The position numbers and the translations under genes were made by a program. The notes beneath the pieces were generated by a model. The model was given only the letters and a program-made list of their open reading frames with translations, was not told where the DNA came from and ran no database searches. This document shows positions 9,297 to 17,653 of a stretch of 64,000 nucleotides of DNA, piece after piece; the first letter of the stretch is position 1, and every line of letters starts with the position of its first letter. Origin of the DNA: an uncultured Prevotellaceae bacterium (GTDB lineage: Bacteria; Bacteroidota; Bacteroidia; Bacteroidales; Bacteroidaceae); assembly GCA_949295905.1 (NCBI GenBank), contig CASFNA010000022.1, positions 186,001 through 250,000 of the forward strand, in the 5' to 3' direction.

Positions 9297-9334
9297 CGGC
9301 CTGCGTTTTCACGTAAAGACGCAGGCCGTTTTTT
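9297..9334 (+). terminator. Terminator-like hairpin upstream of the FucP-like gene
   Basis: CGGCCTGCGT (9297-9306) pairs with ACGCAGGCCG (9319-9328) and is followed by TTTTTT on the plus strand. No plus-strand gene precedes it, so it would stop antisense transcription from the permease promoter region. The rest of 9155-9380 is non-coding. Confidence 0.45.
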
Positions 9335-9380
9335 GCCGTTTCGCGGCTGCTGTGCAACCCGTTGAGTTCCAGGCACTACG

Positions 9381-9443
9381 CAAAATGCCGTCTCTCGGCT
9401 TGTGAGAGACGGCATTTTGGCGCGCGTTTCGCGGCCTTTCGCA
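9381..9443. repeat. Islet-flanking direct repeat R1 with 15-bp hairpin
   Basis: This 63-bp sequence matches R2 at 11473-11535 at 58 of 63 positions, in the same orientation. Bases 9382-9418 form a stem of 15 bp (AAAATGCCGTCTCTC) with a 7-nt GGCTTGT loop. It lies about 60 bp after the last islet gene and probably terminates it. One further AAAGGCCGCC unit follows at 9448-9459. Confidence 0.85.
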
Positions 9444-9479
9444 TTGCAAAAGGCCGCCTCGCAAATCGTCATGTTCAGT

Positions 9480-10379
9480 TTAATTTCCAACAGTACGTAT
9501 ACTGCCACCAGAGATATTTATACTTTGTGACAATTTTTCTTCTTTAAGTTGATTCTCAATTCTATTTAGTTCGTTGTTATATCGTTTCATGTCATTTTCA
9601 TGGTCTTTTGCGTTTGTCGATATTTTTAAACGGCTTATTTTAAATAAGATGATTACAGCCAATACAAAGTTTGACAATATATTCATCAACAAATACGCAA
9701 TGAATCCGGTAAAACATGCGACAGAACAACAAATAGGCAATACACCTTTATCTAAACAGATATAAGACATGTCTTTATTGCATAAGCCGAACCACAACGC
9801 TGTTATGAAAACCAAGCTATGTAGAATAAAACCTGGCCCAAGGATTTTTTGCCATTTTTTATTCATTTCCAGCTTTTCAAACCAAAGGCAATGCACTAAC
9901 AAAACAAGCATGGATAAAAGCATCACCTCCAACAACCCATTTATGCCGATGCAACATTTGTTTTGAAAAACCCCGGCAAACAGGACGAATATGCCAAATA
10001 AGAAACAATCATATGATATTATTGAAAGGAATCTTGTCTGTGTATGGAACTTTAGTTTTTTATCGCTCCACGACTCCAATTCATGTACTTTGTCTACAAC
10101 TTCTTTCGCTTTCTTGCTGACTAATTCCAATGCCCCTTGTGTCTTGTCTTTCAGGAGCTTGGATTTTAAAAAATAGTCGATTCGGGTTATTACGGCTTCT
10201 TCTCGCTGTTGGGGTTTTGTTTTTATATCCAACACCCAGTTTTTCAATGTTTCCGTTATTCTTGAAAGGGCATGGAAGAAAGAAGATTGCTGCTTACCTT
10301 CAAAAATAATATATGCCATTGACACGCCAATAGCGATGACGAACAAATCATTGAAATCTACTAATTGTATATTATCCAT
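9480..10379 (-). CDS. Hypothetical multi-pass membrane protein of the AT-rich islet
   Basis: I do not recognise a named family for this 299-residue protein. It has a short N-terminal hydrophobic segment (NDLFVIAIGVSMAYIIF), then a charged, helical, probably coiled-coil cytoplasmic region at about residues 30-110. A cluster of four or five membrane helices follows between about residues 118 and 250 (among them FGIFVLFAGVF, VMLLSMLVLLVHCLWF, FILHSLVFITALWFGL and LLMNILSNFVLAVIILF). A hydrophilic tail of about 50 residues closes it. It is the last of three same-strand genes, 24 bp after the PLD-like gene, with AT-rich codon use unlike the PUL. A membrane effector role is possible by analogy with small defence operons, but nothing in the sequence proves this. 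Confidence 0.75.
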   Translation of the reverse strand: MDNIQLVDFNDLFVIAIGVSMAYIIFEGKQQSSFFHALSRITETLKNWVLDIKTKPQQREEAVITRIDYFLKSKLLKDKTQGALELVSKKAKEVVDKVHELESWSDKKLKFHTQTRFLSIISYDCFLFGIFVLFAGVFQNKCCIGINGLLEVMLLSMLVLLVHCLWFEKLEMNKKWQKILGPGFILHSLVFITALWFGLCNKDMSYICLDKGVLPICCSVACFTGFIAYLLMNILSNFVLAVIILFKISRLKISTNAKDHENDMKRYNNELNRIENQLKEEKLSQSINISGGSIRTVGN

Positions 10380-10403
10380 TACAACAATGAATTAAAATCG
10401 GTT

Positions 10404-10946
10404 TTAATTCAAATTCAATGGTACGTCTTTGGCCAATTCGGAGTTAAATATCCGTTCAAAAATATCTTTTAGTTCTTGGGCTTGTTCGGGAGAATTGAAA
10501 TTGCCGAATGCCATACGTTCTTTTATGTCTGTTTCAAGCCTGAAAGCACGATTGTCGGATACTGTAAAATGTGCGGGCGCACCTTTATACATCACGCAGC
10601 CGTCATATTTCTTGACAGAAACCTGTAATGGATAATTTGCAAGTAATTTTGCGATGTTTGTATTTTGGAAATTACTTGTGTAGTCGGTCAAAATGATTCT
10701 AATCGAATGTTCCTTGTTTGCGTCAAGGAATGTTTTTATTGAGTTGCAATATTCAGGATTGTTGGACACGTCGGTACACATGCTGCTACTGAATATATAT
10801 ATATAATCAGTAGCGTATTTTGCTAATGCCTGGTGTACGATGGATGCATGTTCTGCACTTGAATTATAGAATATCTTGTCTTCCTTTCCTTCTGCCAATT
10901 TGAATATTTCGGATGCATACACCGATTTTTGATTGTTGTTCAACAT
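10404..10946 (-). CDS. Hypothetical protein resembling a degenerate PLD-like (phospholipase D fold) domain
   Basis: This 180-residue protein starts at the ATG at 10946, four bases after the stop of the preceding gene; a longer frame to 11051 exists but overlaps that gene. The order of segments recalls the PLD-like fold used in several defence and repair proteins: SSAEHASIVHQALAKYA, a hydrophobic strand YIYIFSSSM, NSIKTFLDANKEHSIRIIL, then VSDNRAFRLETD and a C-terminal FNSPEQAQELKDIFERIF helix. The catalytic HxK(x)4D signature is not present, so any PLD relationship would be non-catalytic or sensory. This assignment is tentative. It is the middle gene of the islet. Confidence 0.7.
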   Translation of the reverse strand: MLNNNQKSVYASEIFKLAEGKEDKIFYNSSAEHASIVHQALAKYATDYIYIFSSSMCTDVSNNPEYCNSIKTFLDANKEHSIRIILTDYTSNFQNTNIAKLLANYPLQVSVKKYDGCVMYKGAPAHFTVSDNRAFRLETDIKERMAFGNFNSPEQAQELKDIFERIFNSELAKDVPLNLN

Positions 10947-10950
10947 GGTA

Positions 10951-11238
10951 TCAATTGTTGGGTTTTTTATACATATATATGAATACGGGGAGCGTCTTAA
11001 GTTCCAGTTGCTCCTGTGGTGTTTCATAACCTTCGTCACGCATGGAATCAATCAGTTCCTGTGCTACTTTTAAACTGTCGCATTTGGTTGTACCAAGCAG
11101 GTTTATGGCATCATTTTTCTTTTTGACATGCTCAATGTCAGAAGTAAATCCAATACAAAAATCTCTTTTTGTCTGGATTCCGCTTTTATTAATGTCAAAA
11201 ATGGAATTGAACCATTTGACAGTCTCGCTTATTGTCAT
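10951..11238 (-). CDS. Small hypothetical protein, first gene of the AT-rich islet
   Basis: This 95-residue protein begins the islet operon, 26 bp after a TATATTTG box. Its pattern, with IGFTSDIEHVKKKN in the first half, KVAQELIDSMRDEGYETP in the middle and VFIYMYKK at the end, is reminiscent of small GIY-YIG-like proteins. However, the GIY and YIG motifs and catalytic Arg and Glu are not clear, so I give no function. Its stop is followed after four bases by the start of the PLD-like gene, so the genes are translated as a unit. Confidence 0.65.
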   Translation of the reverse strand: MTISETVKWFNSIFDINKSGIQTKRDFCIGFTSDIEHVKKKNDAINLLGTTKCDSLKVAQELIDSMRDEGYETPQEQLELKTLPVFIYMYKKPNN

Positions 11239-11263
11239 GGCTCATCTTTATTAATCAAGTGTG

Positions 11264-11271
11264 CAAATATA
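11264..11271 (-). promoter_or_regulatory. -7 box of the islet operon
   Basis: TATATTTG on the minus strand fits the Bacteroidetes consensus and stands 25 bp before the ATG at 11238. No convincing -33 element was seen. The stretch 11272-11472 is AT-rich and has no coding sequence I can support. Confidence 0.6.
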
Positions 11272-11472
11272 AACAAAATATACCATATCTATAATATTTA
11301 TGTAAGAAAATTATGTAATGTTGCAATATTTTTTCTTTTTGTAAATATAACAAATCATTCTGTAAGTGGGTTTTAATTGTTTTAAGCGACAAAGTCAAAT
11401 AATATCAATATTGAAATCTATCTGCCTACATTACAAAAAAGTCTAAGTAAATAGAGTGTATTTATTACAAAT

Positions 11473-11535
11473 CAAGATGCCGTCTCTCGGCTTGTGAGAG
11501 ACGGCATCTTGGCGCGTGCTTTGCGGCCTTTCGCA
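11473..11535. repeat. Islet-flanking direct repeat R2 with 15-bp hairpin
   Basis: This is the near-identical partner of R1 (58 of 63 bases). Two of its five differences fall at facing positions of the stem (A:T in R1 becomes G:C here), so the hairpin at 11474-11510 is preserved. It lies 19 bp after the esterase-like gene stop and probably terminates the main PUL transcript. A further unit ending GATGAAATGCGGCA follows. Confidence 0.85.
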
Positions 11536-11553
11536 CGATGAAATGCGGCATAT

Positions 11554-12930
11554 CTACTTCTCGCTTTTCACCTTCACCACGACCTTCACCGGCTGTACGC
11601 AGCCGCGGTAGCGGTCGTCGGCGTCGGCCACGGCGGCCAGCCAGATGACGAGCGAGCGCCCAGGATTATCCCATCCGGCCTCGTATTCCACGAAGCGGAA
11701 CGTCTTGTCGCCCACCTTGCGCACCGGACCGCTCACCACTTCCATGTAAGGCCGGCCCGTGCCGTGCTCGTCAGACAGGCTGACGTGCGTCGAGTCGGTG
11801 TACACGGCCTCGACGGTGAACTCCGCGCCGACACCATTCAGTTCTACTTCCGCCGCCATGCCGCCTTGCAGACGCGCGTCAAAGGGCACGGGGCAGCCGT
11901 TCACCCTCACGCCCACATGCTGCACGCGCTTGCCCCGACTCTCGGCGTGGCGTGCCTCGGTAAGCCGCGCCATCTCTTCGTCGAAATACCAAAAGGCGTC
12001 GTGAGGGTCGCCCTTGTACTCGGCAAAGGGCGCGGCCGGATATTCTGACGGCGCAACGTAGGTGGGCTGCCCGGCACCGTCGCCGTCGTTCTGCGGCAAG
12101 TCCGTACAATATCTTGGCGCAAGCCAGCCGCTGCGCGGGTCGATGCGGCGCAGGGAGCCGTCGGCGTTCATGCGCTGCTCTATGGCTTTCTTGATGAACA
12201 GGGCAATGTATTCGGCCGTGCGCGGAGAGCAGTCGAAGTGGCCGCGGCCGGTGTCGCAGAGGAAGGAGACGCAGCTCCCGGGGTACATCATGCGGAAGGC
12301 CAGCGCAGGAGTGACCCTCGCCTCCCACCATTCATACTCGCCCTCGACCATCAGTCCGGGTATGCCGTCGATGTTGCGCGTGCGTCCCCACTCCACGTTT
12401 GCACCGCCGTAGCCGCACAGGTTGGTGCGCGGCGCGTCGCCGTGGAACGACACTATGCAGAGCGTCCGCTGCGGATTCCACGCCGCGAAGTTCCAGGGGA
12501 ACGTGGCCTGGGCCGAATGTCCGAAGGGGACGACGGGCACACGGGCCAGTTCTTCGTGGCCGCTCGCGGCGGCGAGGTCGGCCATCATGCGCTCGAACGT
12601 CTGCTGGCAGCCGCTTTCGGGAGCCCAGTTCTGCGTGAACGCCGGGGCAACCCATATCAAGCCAACACCCATTTCAGCAAGCCTTTGGCGGAACGAGGCC
12701 ATGCGGAAGAGCGCCTCTTCCGTCATGTTCTGCTGCGCCAGCATCACGGCCTTCACCTCTTCCGCGCCCTCGGGCAGCCACATGTAGGCCACCGGGGCGC
12801 GCCCCGTCTCGCCGGAGACGCAGCCCTTCAGCTCCGCCTGCCAGCGGTAAACGCGGCTCCCCTCAACGCCGAAAGCGCGAGGGGAGCTTGCAAAGAGTAT
12901 TATAAACAGTATGTAAACAAGTTTCTTCAT
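11554..12930 (-). CDS. Secreted alpha/beta hydrolase, putative carbohydrate esterase
   Basis: This 458-residue protein has a signal peptide (MKKLVYILFIILFASSPRAFG) and an alpha/beta hydrolase core with the nucleophile elbow PFGHSAQA, giving Ser139 as the probable catalytic serine. SFHGDAPRT and GRGHFDCSPRT may supply later strands and the catalytic His. The last 120 residues look like an Ig-like beta-sandwich. The start is the ATG at 12930, which overlaps the stop of the preceding gene (TGATG), so the two genes are co-translated. Its place among lyases and a glycan-binding protein suggests removal of ester groups, such as acetyl, from the PUL substrate; this is inference. It could alternatively be a peptidase of similar fold. 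Confidence 0.75.
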   Translation of the reverse strand: MKKLVYILFIILFASSPRAFGVEGSRVYRWQAELKGCVSGETGRAPVAYMWLPEGAEEVKAVMLAQQNMTEEALFRMASFRQRLAEMGVGLIWVAPAFTQNWAPESGCQQTFERMMADLAAASGHEELARVPVVPFGHSAQATFPWNFAAWNPQRTLCIVSFHGDAPRTNLCGYGGANVEWGRTRNIDGIPGLMVEGEYEWWEARVTPALAFRMMYPGSCVSFLCDTGRGHFDCSPRTAEYIALFIKKAIEQRMNADGSLRRIDPRSGWLAPRYCTDLPQNDGDGAGQPTYVAPSEYPAAPFAEYKGDPHDAFWYFDEEMARLTEARHAESRGKRVQHVGVRVNGCPVPFDARLQGGMAAEVELNGVGAEFTVEAVYTDSTHVSLSDEHGTGRPYMEVVSGPVRKVGDKTFRFVEYEAGWDNPGRSLVIWLAAVADADDRYRGCVQPVKVVVKVKSEK

Positions 12931-14369
12931 CACTTATTCCTTACAAGCACTTTCTTGCCGTTGATGATGTAGATGCCCGGACGGTCGGCCTTGGCTACGC
13001 GCACGCCGCTGATAGTATAGATGCCTTCCTTAGCCTTGGCTACAGGCTCTACGGTCTCAACCTCGTTGATGCCGGTCGGCGTGGTGTATGTTATTACCAG
13101 CTTGGGGCGCAAGTCCTCGGCCTTGAACACGGTCACGCCGTCTTTCAGCGTAACGTCCTTCACTTCTTTGGTGTAGACCTTCACCTCCTGTCCTTTTTCT
13201 CCATTGTGGCAGAGCAGCAGGCCGGTTTCGCCACTGCCTATGCCTGCGACGTATTCAGTCACGTCAAGTTCGGTCTTCCATGCGTCGGCGGTCTTGTATT
13301 CGTCGGCCAGCTCGTCGGTCACGGCCTTGCCGCCTTGTCCGTTCAGCTCGGCTTCCTCGATGATGGGAGTTTCCTGGCGTGCGGCGTCGATATTCTGGCT
13401 TTGGCTCTCGTAAGTGTCGTCACTTTCGCTTATGGTGTAATCGAACGGATAGATTGTAAGCTTGCGGTCGCCCTTCACACGCTCGGCGTGGAGCACAAGT
13501 ACGGCCTTCGATATCTCGCTGTTTTCCTTCATTGGAAGAGTGAACGACATCAGTCCGACGAAGTCTGTGCCGTCCGATGCGGTCCAAATTTCCATCGCGT
13601 CCTTGTCGCCGTACTTGTTCTTGGCGGCAGAACTCCTTACAAACGTGTCGGCGGTTGTGCCCAGCGTCTCCTTGTCTACAGTTCCGTCTATAGGAGCATA
13701 CTCGACGACCAGCTCGGGCACAAGGTCTTCCCCCTTGAACACGGTGACGCCGTCTTTCATCGTAACGTCGCCGGCCTCTTTGGTATAAACCTTCACCTCC
13801 TGGCCTTTCTCGCCGTTGTGAGTGAACATCAGGTTGACGTCGCCGCTGCCTATGCCGGCCACGTAATCGGTAATGTCAAACTCCGTAGTCCATGCCTCGA
13901 TGTTCTTGTACTCGTCGGCGATATCGTCAAAAAACGCCTTTCCGCCTTGCCCGTTCAGCTCCACGTCTGCAACGAGAGGAGTTTCCCCACGCGCTGCGGC
14001 GATGTTCTCCTTTTGGGTGTTGTATGTGTCGCCGCCTTCATTTATGGCATAGCCGAAGGGATAAATGGTGAGCTTGCGGTCTCCCTTCACGCGTTCGGTG
14101 TGGAGCACGAGCCTTGCGCTCTTTACTTCATATCCTTCTTTTTCAGGAAGAGAGAACGACATCAGGCCTACAAAGTCGGTTCCGTCAGCCGCAGTCCAAA
14201 TCTCCAGCGCATCCTTGTCGCCGTACTTGTTGTCTGCGGCGCTGCTTCTTACAAACGTGTCGGCCGTAGGTGTCAAAGTCTCCTTCTCCACATCCTGCGC
14301 AAATATGTTGGCACTGCCCAACATGGCAAATGCAACTAAAAGCAAATGTTTTTTCATGTAATTATTCAT
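12930..14369 (-). CDS. Secreted protein with two tandem DNRLRE (CBM96-like) domains and sorting-like tail
   Basis: This 479-residue protein has a signal peptide (residues 1-25) and two clearly duplicated domains of about 200 residues, at 30-225 and 234-429. Both open with ADTFVRSSAA and share KYGDKDA, RVKGDRKLTIYPF, ELNGQGGKA and NGEKGQEVKVYTKE. This pattern fits the DNRLRE family, some members of which (CBM96) bind alginate. No catalytic domain is present. The last 50 residues (GIYTISGVRVAKADRPGIYI then INGKKVLVRNK) match the C-terminal sorting-type tails common in Prevotella. It lies between the alginate-lyase-fold gene and the esterase and overlaps the latter. A second possible start is the ATG at 14357. 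The likely role is surface or matrix glycan binding. Confidence 0.82.
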   Translation of the reverse strand: MNNYMKKHLLLVAFAMLGSANIFAQDVEKETLTPTADTFVRSSAADNKYGDKDALEIWTAADGTDFVGLMSFSLPEKEGYEVKSARLVLHTERVKGDRKLTIYPFGYAINEGGDTYNTQKENIAAARGETPLVADVELNGQGGKAFFDDIADEYKNIEAWTTEFDITDYVAGIGSGDVNLMFTHNGEKGQEVKVYTKEAGDVTMKDGVTVFKGEDLVPELVVEYAPIDGTVDKETLGTTADTFVRSSAAKNKYGDKDAMEIWTASDGTDFVGLMSFTLPMKENSEISKAVLVLHAERVKGDRKLTIYPFDYTISESDDTYESQSQNIDAARQETPIIEEAELNGQGGKAVTDELADEYKTADAWKTELDVTEYVAGIGSGETGLLLCHNGEKGQEVKVYTKEVKDVTLKDGVTVFKAEDLRPKLVITYTTPTGINEVETVEPVAKAKEGIYTISGVRVAKADRPGIYIINGKKVLVRNK

Positions 14370-14446
14370 TGTTTAGCCGTTGTTGTAATAATGTCTTTGC
14401 AGGGGCGTTCCGCCGCCCCCGCAAAGACAGTTATTGTCAGCCGCCT

Positions 14447-15871
14447 TTACTCTCCGCGGTAAAGCATCAGGGTGCCCCAGCCGAGCTGGTCGAACGCTCC
14501 CGAGTTCGTGCCGTAGCGGTTCTGGCCTTCGCCCACGCCGCATTCGGGGCGCAGCTTGTCGGCAAACTGCTTTACGTAAGTAAAGCCGCCCGACAGGCCC
14601 TTGACGCGCTTGTAGTGGTTGTAATAGATTTCCCAGCCCGGGCGCACGCTGCCGCGGCCCTCGTCGTTGGCCAGCTGCGTATGCGTCGCGCTGTGGTTTT
14701 TGTCCTTGCATGAGCAGCCGACGCAATACTCATACGTGGTGAACGGCATCGCCGTAGCCGCGATTACCCACTGCCCGTCCTTGTTGGCGTTGTCCGTGCC
14801 GTTGCGCAGGTTGCTCAAGGCTACGTATTCTCCCATCTTCAGCAGGGCGTTGTCGTCAGCGGCGAAGAAGTCGAGCTGCGTCACTTCGGGGTTCTTCGTG
14901 AACAGCGTGTAGGCCATCTGGGCGAGGTTTGCGGTCACCATCGCGGACATTTCGGCGTGTCCCTGGTCGCGCCCGCTCTCCTGGTTCTGGTATATCGGCT
15001 CGCCGGTGAGGGGGTCGGTGTGGTGTCCTTGGATGAGGTTCTTTATGCAACCGTTGCCCGCTCCGTTGTAGAAGTAGTTGACAACGTAGTTCACCATCTC
15101 GTCGTTCTCGGTCAGGATGCCGATTGCGAGGTAAGAACAGAGGTTGACCAAGTCCCAGTTGCTCCATGTATGGAGGGCGCAGGTGTTGGGGTCGGTGTGT
15201 GCAAGGAACTCGGCGTTCCTGCTTGCGAAGACGTCAACCAGCCATTTGCAGAAGGTGTTGAAGTCAGTGTCGTTCCAGCTTTGTGAGCCGCGCAGCATTT
15301 CGGCTGCTGTCGCGAAGGTGTAGCCCTGTGCGCCTGCGGCGAGGTACATGTTGGCGTCGTTGGAGTAGATGCCTTCGCAGGTGGCGGCCCATGCGTTGAG
15401 TGTCTTCACGGCTGCGGCGGCATACTGCTCGTCGTCGGTAAGCTTGTAGAGCAGCGCCTGCTGGAAAGCGGAGCCTGCGTCGCGCATGGCGTAGGCGTAG
15501 TTCTCAACCTTCTTGTTCGTTCCGTCGTCGATGGGCGTGCCCTTGTCGTCGCCGCGCACGATGCAGCTTTGCGGCTGGGCTACGTATGAGAGCTGTGCGA
15601 ACTGGCTGTTCTTCAACGCCTGCAACTCGTCCTGCACCGCCTGCGGGGCCGTGCCGTCGGCCAAAGACTGCTTGACGTAGTCGAAGTCATCTTGCGAATA
15701 CATGATGCAGGGATGCGGATATTGGTACTGCGCCTCGACGGGTTCTTCCGTAGGCGTGTCGTCGGAAGGCATGGTAAGGTCTACCTCGCCGTATTCGTTC
15801 TCGCGACAGGAGGTTTGCAGCGCGATGAGCGCTGCAAGTCCTGCGGTGAGCATTATTTTGCTAAGTTTCAT
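14447..15871 (-). CDS. Alginate-lyase-fold lipoprotein (polysaccharide lyase, possibly PL38-like)
   Basis: This 474-residue protein has a lipoprotein signal with Cys22 (ALQTSCREN), placing it on the outer membrane or cell surface. The remainder has the alpha/alpha-toroid pattern of the alginate lyase superfamily. Conserved stretches are HTWSNWDLVNLCSYLAIG around the middle, with the Asn-Trp that lines the active cleft, and QESGRDQGHAEMSAM, a typical lyase segment with a catalytic His candidate; Tyr residues follow in EIYYNHYKR and QNRYGTNSG. The best subfamily guess is PL38, whose known members cut glucuronan or alginate. It is 77 bp upstream of the CBM96-like gene and 17 bp after the BIG2 lipoprotein gene. 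Confidence 0.82.
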   Translation of the reverse strand: MKLSKIMLTAGLAALIALQTSCRENEYGEVDLTMPSDDTPTEEPVEAQYQYPHPCIMYSQDDFDYVKQSLADGTAPQAVQDELQALKNSQFAQLSYVAQPQSCIVRGDDKGTPIDDGTNKKVENYAYAMRDAGSAFQQALLYKLTDDEQYAAAAVKTLNAWAATCEGIYSNDANMYLAAGAQGYTFATAAEMLRGSQSWNDTDFNTFCKWLVDVFASRNAEFLAHTDPNTCALHTWSNWDLVNLCSYLAIGILTENDEMVNYVVNYFYNGAGNGCIKNLIQGHHTDPLTGEPIYQNQESGRDQGHAEMSAMVTANLAQMAYTLFTKNPEVTQLDFFAADDNALLKMGEYVALSNLRNGTDNANKDGQWVIAATAMPFTTYEYCVGCSCKDKNHSATHTQLANDEGRGSVRPGWEIYYNHYKRVKGLSGGFTYVKQFADKLRPECGVGEGQNRYGTNSGAFDQLGWGTLMLYRGE

Positions 15872-15888
15872 AATGAATGCGTTTTATG

Positions 15889-17466
15889 TTATTTTATTAC
15901 TTCGTAGGTAAGGCCCTCGCCGGCTATGTACTGCTGTACGTCCTCCATGGTCTTGAAGGTCTGTACCCAGTAGACGTTGTACTCGAGGGTGTGGTCTATG
16001 GTCTTGATGTCGGCGTACTTGAACTGGAACGTGCCGAATCCGACCTCGGTGTCGGTGGGCAGCAGTCCGCCGTTGGCCCATTTCTGCGCAGTCAGGTCAT
16101 AGATGAAGACGTGGCTGCCGTCGCTGCACTTGTAGTCGTGCAGCCACTTGTTGTTGTTGCCGTCGAGGCCGCCGCTGAAGCCGTCGCCCGCGCCGTCGAG
16201 GGTGATATTGCGCTGGGTTACGCCCTCGGAAGCGTACTTGTCCTTGACATCCTCCATGCGCACGGCTATTATCGGGTAGTTGCCCGCGTTCAGGTACATG
16301 GTCTCCGTGTTGCGCAGGTCGCCGCGCTGCGTGGTGGCGTTGCTTGCGAAGGTTATCATCGTGAGGTGTCCGTCGCGCCACTCGTGCTTGCCGTTGCCGG
16401 TGCTTGCGAAGACGAAGCGGTCAGGATTGCTGTACGTCTCGCGCACGAAGCCCGACGGTATGCTTAGCTTGACAGAGCTGCTTTGGCCTGTCTCGGGGCA
16501 CGTTGCGGTGATGGTTGCGTCGCCGCGGCCGGTGAAGGTCACCACGCCGTTGTCAACGGTAGCCACGGCCGGGTCGGACGATGTCCACTGGATGAGCGAC
16601 GTGGTGCACTCTGACGGCACGGTGGTGTAGCCGAGCGTGAGCGTCTTCTCGTTGAAAGCCCATACGGAGTTGTCATACTTGGCGTCGATTGTAACCTCTT
16701 CGGGCTGCACAATCTGCCGTATGTTGAACGTCTTTTCGGCGGTAACGCCGGAGCCGTCGATGGCCGTGGCGGTGATTGTCACGGGGGCGATGGTGGCTTC
16801 GGACACCTGCGCCGTAAGTATGCCGTCGGCGCTGACGGTGGCGAGGCTCTCGTCTGACGACGACCACTCGACGGTCTTGTACGTAGAGTGGTCGGGCGCG
16901 ATGACGGTAGAGAGGTGCAGGGTGTCGCCTCCGTATAGCTCGACGGCGTTGGCGTTGATTTCGATTGACTGCGCGTGTACCATCTCGTTGGACACTACCA
17001 CCTTGATTGACGCGCTGATGCCGCTGCTCGAGAGGTAGCCCACGGGGGTCACGCTGACGGTGGCGTTGCCCGTGCCGTCGCCGCTTACGGCGGTGATGTT
17101 GCCCTCCTGGTCTACGGTGGCTACGGCCTCGTTGTTGGAAGTCCACTCCACGTCGGCGAAGGTTACGGTGTCAGGCTCGAGCGTGTAGGGTATCTGCACG
17201 GTCTCGCCCTTGATGAGTGGGAGGCACTCCGAGCCGGTCTTGTCGGTGTAGATGAGTCGTTGCAGCTCTTCGGGCATGTTGAACTCGAGCGACACCGGCG
17301 TTATGGCCGGCGTCGTGCCGGCGGTCAGGTCGTCGTCGCTGCACGAGGCGAGCGTGAGCGCGGCCACGGCGGCGAGCGAGCCTACGAGCGTCGTGGCGGC
17401 CTTCCTCATGGCGTTGAAGCGCGGCCTCGGCGCGTTGTTATGCTGTTGTCTGGTTTTCATAATCAT
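15889..17466 (-). CDS. Surface glycan-binding lipoprotein with BIG2 Ig-like repeats (SusE/F position)
   Basis: This 525-residue lipoprotein (ALTLASCSDDD) directly follows susD, where PULs encode surface glycan-binding proteins. Residues of about 45-340 form three bacterial Ig-like (BIG2) repeats, each with the core W(T/S)S(N/S)(N/D)xAVATV or a close variant: VEWTSNNEAVATV, VEWSSSDESLATV and IQWTSSDPAVATV. The C-terminal 170 residues form a separate beta-rich domain (HEWRDGHLTMITFASN to the end), like the DUF4979-type ligand-binding ends of such proteins. The role proposed is to hold the polysaccharide at the SusCD gate. ATG codons at 17466 and 17460 are both possible. The separation from susD is 187 bp and contains a repeat array. 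Confidence 0.85.
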   Translation of the reverse strand: MIMKTRQQHNNAPRPRFNAMRKAATTLVGSLAAVAALTLASCSDDDLTAGTTPAITPVSLEFNMPEELQRLIYTDKTGSECLPLIKGETVQIPYTLEPDTVTFADVEWTSNNEAVATVDQEGNITAVSGDGTGNATVSVTPVGYLSSSGISASIKVVVSNEMVHAQSIEINANAVELYGGDTLHLSTVIAPDHSTYKTVEWSSSDESLATVSADGILTAQVSEATIAPVTITATAIDGSGVTAEKTFNIRQIVQPEEVTIDAKYDNSVWAFNEKTLTLGYTTVPSECTTSLIQWTSSDPAVATVDNGVVTFTGRGDATITATCPETGQSSSVKLSIPSGFVRETYSNPDRFVFASTGNGKHEWRDGHLTMITFASNATTQRGDLRNTETMYLNAGNYPIIAVRMEDVKDKYASEGVTQRNITLDGAGDGFSGGLDGNNNKWLHDYKCSDGSHVFIYDLTAQKWANGGLLPTDTEVGFGTFQFKYADIKTIDHTLEYNVYWVQTFKTMEDVQQYIAGEGLTYEVIK

Positions 17467-17523
17467 TATGGTTGTTATCGGTTATGTTGCCTGCGGCGCG
17501 GCGGGCGGCCACCGCCTGTTTTA

Positions 17524-17612
17524 TGGAAGGCGGCCTTCGGGCTTGCGAAAGGCGGCCTTTCGCCGTGTAAAATGCGGCCTGTTGTGGTGTGAAAGGCCGT
17601 CTTTCGCAAACC
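17524..17612. repeat. AAAGGCCGTCTTT-family repeat, array D (inside the PUL operon)
   Basis: Four imperfect units: GGAAGGCGGCCTTC, GAAAGGCGGCCTTTC, AAAATGCGGCCTGTT and GAAAGGCCGTCTTTC. The array lies between susD and the BIG2 gene, where it could attenuate transcription and give susCD a higher transcript level. Confidence 0.7.
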
Positions 17613-17653
17613 GTCCGGCTGCGCGCCGTTTTTTAATTGTTAATTTTTCATTT

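Noticed and set aside
10404..11051. Longer 215-codon version of the PLD-like islet protein
   Set aside because: The extra 35 residues overlap the upstream gene in another frame; the ATG at 10946 sits four bases after that gene's stop, the normal spacing for an operon.
10951..11238. Calling the small islet protein a GIY-YIG nuclease
   Set aside because: The overall pattern is suggestive, but the GIY, YIG and catalytic Arg/Glu positions cannot be identified by eye.
9381..11535. R1 and R2 as terminal inverted repeats of a transposon
   Set aside because: They are in direct, not inverted, orientation and no transposase or integrase is encoded between them. Recombination between repeats is a better model.
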